6,187 bases of DNA from Gammaproteobacteria bacterium (GTDB lineage: Bacteria; Pseudomonadota; Gammaproteobacteria; SZUA-229). This document shows positions 5,647 to 6,187 of this stretch, piece by piece. The notes beneath the pieces are model-generated. The model was not told the DNA's origin, searched no databases, and saw only the letters and a list, made by a program, of their open reading frames with translations. Both the position numbers and the translations under genes were made by a program. The stretch spans positions 1 to 6,187 of the forward strand of contig JAJRTD010000052.1 in assembly GCA_024278435.1 (NCBI GenBank). The letters are read 5' to 3'. How positions within the stretch are numbered: position 1 is the first letter of the stretch; every line of letters begins with the position of its first letter.

Positions 5647-5690
5647 AATCAATGCATATTAACGTGCTTTAAATAAAACCAGAAATATAA

Positions 5691-5729
5691 ATGAAAAATA
5701 ATTTGATTACAGGGGATTACAGATGTTAG
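5691..5729 (+). other. Possible 12-codon upstream ORF overlapping the argC start
   Basis: An ATG at 5691 opens a 12-codon frame ending in TAG at 5727-5729, just past the argC ATG in another frame. It includes one arginine codon, AGA, as its eleventh codon, and encodes [12 protein letters not shown]. There is no Shine-Dalgarno before it, so it may well be chance. If translated it would couple to argC initiation. Confidence 0.15.
5711..5716 (+). promoter_or_regulatory. argC: argC ribosome-binding site
   Basis: AGGGGA sits six bases before the ATG at 5723. It lies between two exact copies of GATTACAG (5705-5712 and 5715-5722), which are offset by ten bases. Confidence 0.75.
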
Positions 5730-6187
5730 CGGTAGGGGTTGTCGGCGGAACCGGTTATACCGGTGTTGAATTATTGCGTTTGCTGGTGACACATCCGCAG
5801 GTGGCGCTGAAGTGCGTGACCTCACGCTCGGAATCGGGCAGCCGGGTGGCGGATTTATTCCCGAATTTACGGGGTTTTACCGATATCTGCTTTTCCGAAC
5901 CGCAGGTTGAAATCCTGGCACAGTGTGACCTGGTGTTTTTTGCCACGCCCAACGGTACTGCCATGAAAATGGTGCCTGAACTGATTGAACAAAAGGTGCG
6001 GGTGATTGACCTGGCGGCGGATTTCCGCCTGCAGGACAGCGCCGTGTGGAAGCAGTGGTATGGTATGGATCATGCCTGTGAAAACGTGCTGGCAGAGGCG
6101 GTTTACGGCCTGCCGGAAATCAACCGGGCTGCCATTAAAAACGCAACCGTGGTGGCTAATCCGGGTTGTTACCCGACCGCGGTGACC
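5723..6187 (+). CDS. argC: N-acetyl-gamma-glutamyl-phosphate reductase (5' part, runs off the window)
   Basis: A cytosolic NADPH-dependent enzyme of arginine synthesis that reduces N-acetylglutamyl-phosphate to N-acetylglutamate semialdehyde. The first 155 codons are present and open to the window edge; the family is about 340 residues, so over half is missing. The N-terminal Rossmann motif [10 protein letters not shown] (5-14) binds the nucleotide, SRSESG follows, then [10 protein letters not shown] (about 72-81) and IDLAADFRL. The catalytic cysteine is C149 in NPGCYPT. This is the long-type ArgC. The ATG has a good Shine-Dalgarno (AGGGGA, six-base spacer), and an in-frame stop at 5699 rules out a longer start. 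The gene is divergent from hemJ. Control by arginine is usual for argC, but no recognisable ArgR site is seen. Confidence 0.95.
   Translation, partial: MLAVGVVGGTGYTGVELLRLLVTHPQVALKCVTSRSESGSRVADLFPNLRGFTDICFSEPQVEILAQCDLVFFATPNGTAMKMVPELIEQKVRVIDLAADFRLQDSAVWKQWYGMDHACENVLAEAVYGLPEINRAAIKNATVVANPGCYPTAVT

Noticed and set aside
5645..5660. Possible ARG box (TGAAT half site) upstream of argC
   Set aside because: The second half site does not match ATTCA at the required spacing, so an ArgR site cannot be supported.

Overview
This window looks like an ordinary chromosomal stretch of a non-enteric gammaproteobacterium. The evidence is the Pseudomonas/Neisseria-type 188-residue dCTP deaminase, a short RppH, a HemJ-type protoporphyrinogen oxidase next to argC, and non-coding repeats of a kind common in environmental gammaproteobacteria. 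No species can be named. There is no rRNA, tRNA, CRISPR array, phage gene or transposase gene.

Layout, left to right. (1) Positions 1-227 are non-coding. They hold a 130-bp MITE-like element (9-138) whose ends resemble those of IS5, an extra inverted copy of part of its arm just outside it (143-156), and a short 7-bp-periodic repeat (about 184-218) that runs up to the first gene. (2) 228-2180 (+) encodes a large membrane M48-family zinc metallopeptidase with a long helical C-terminal extension. (3) After a 192-bp spacer with an extended -10 promoter candidate comes dcd (2373-2939, + strand, TTG start). It is followed 18 bp later by an exported or membrane-anchored protein of unknown function (2958-3605, +). 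(4) A HAD-superfamily phosphatase (3684-4337, -) converges on that pair and is divergent from rppH (4616-5083, +). Their shared 278-bp spacer is AT-rich and contains inverted repeats and promoter candidates. (5) rppH converges on hemJ (5161-5583, -). The 77-bp gap is almost filled by two opposed runs of heptamer repeats. (6) hemJ is divergent from argC (5723 to the window edge, +), whose 3' half lies outside the window. Their 139-bp spacer has overlapping palindromes and a directly repeated 8-mer over the argC ribosome-binding site.

The genes are housekeeping: membrane protein quality control (M48), nucleotide metabolism (dcd, making dUTP for thymidylate synthesis), mRNA 5'-end processing (rppH), haem synthesis (hemJ) and arginine synthesis (argC). 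They do not form one pathway. I found no novel multi-gene system. The points most worth a second look are non-coding: the IS5-like MITE with nested inverted repeats, and two intergenic heptad-repeat arrays that appear related to each other although they lie 5 kb apart. The fusion-like C-terminal half of the M48 protein and the loss of the usual rppH-ptsP adjacency are also of interest.
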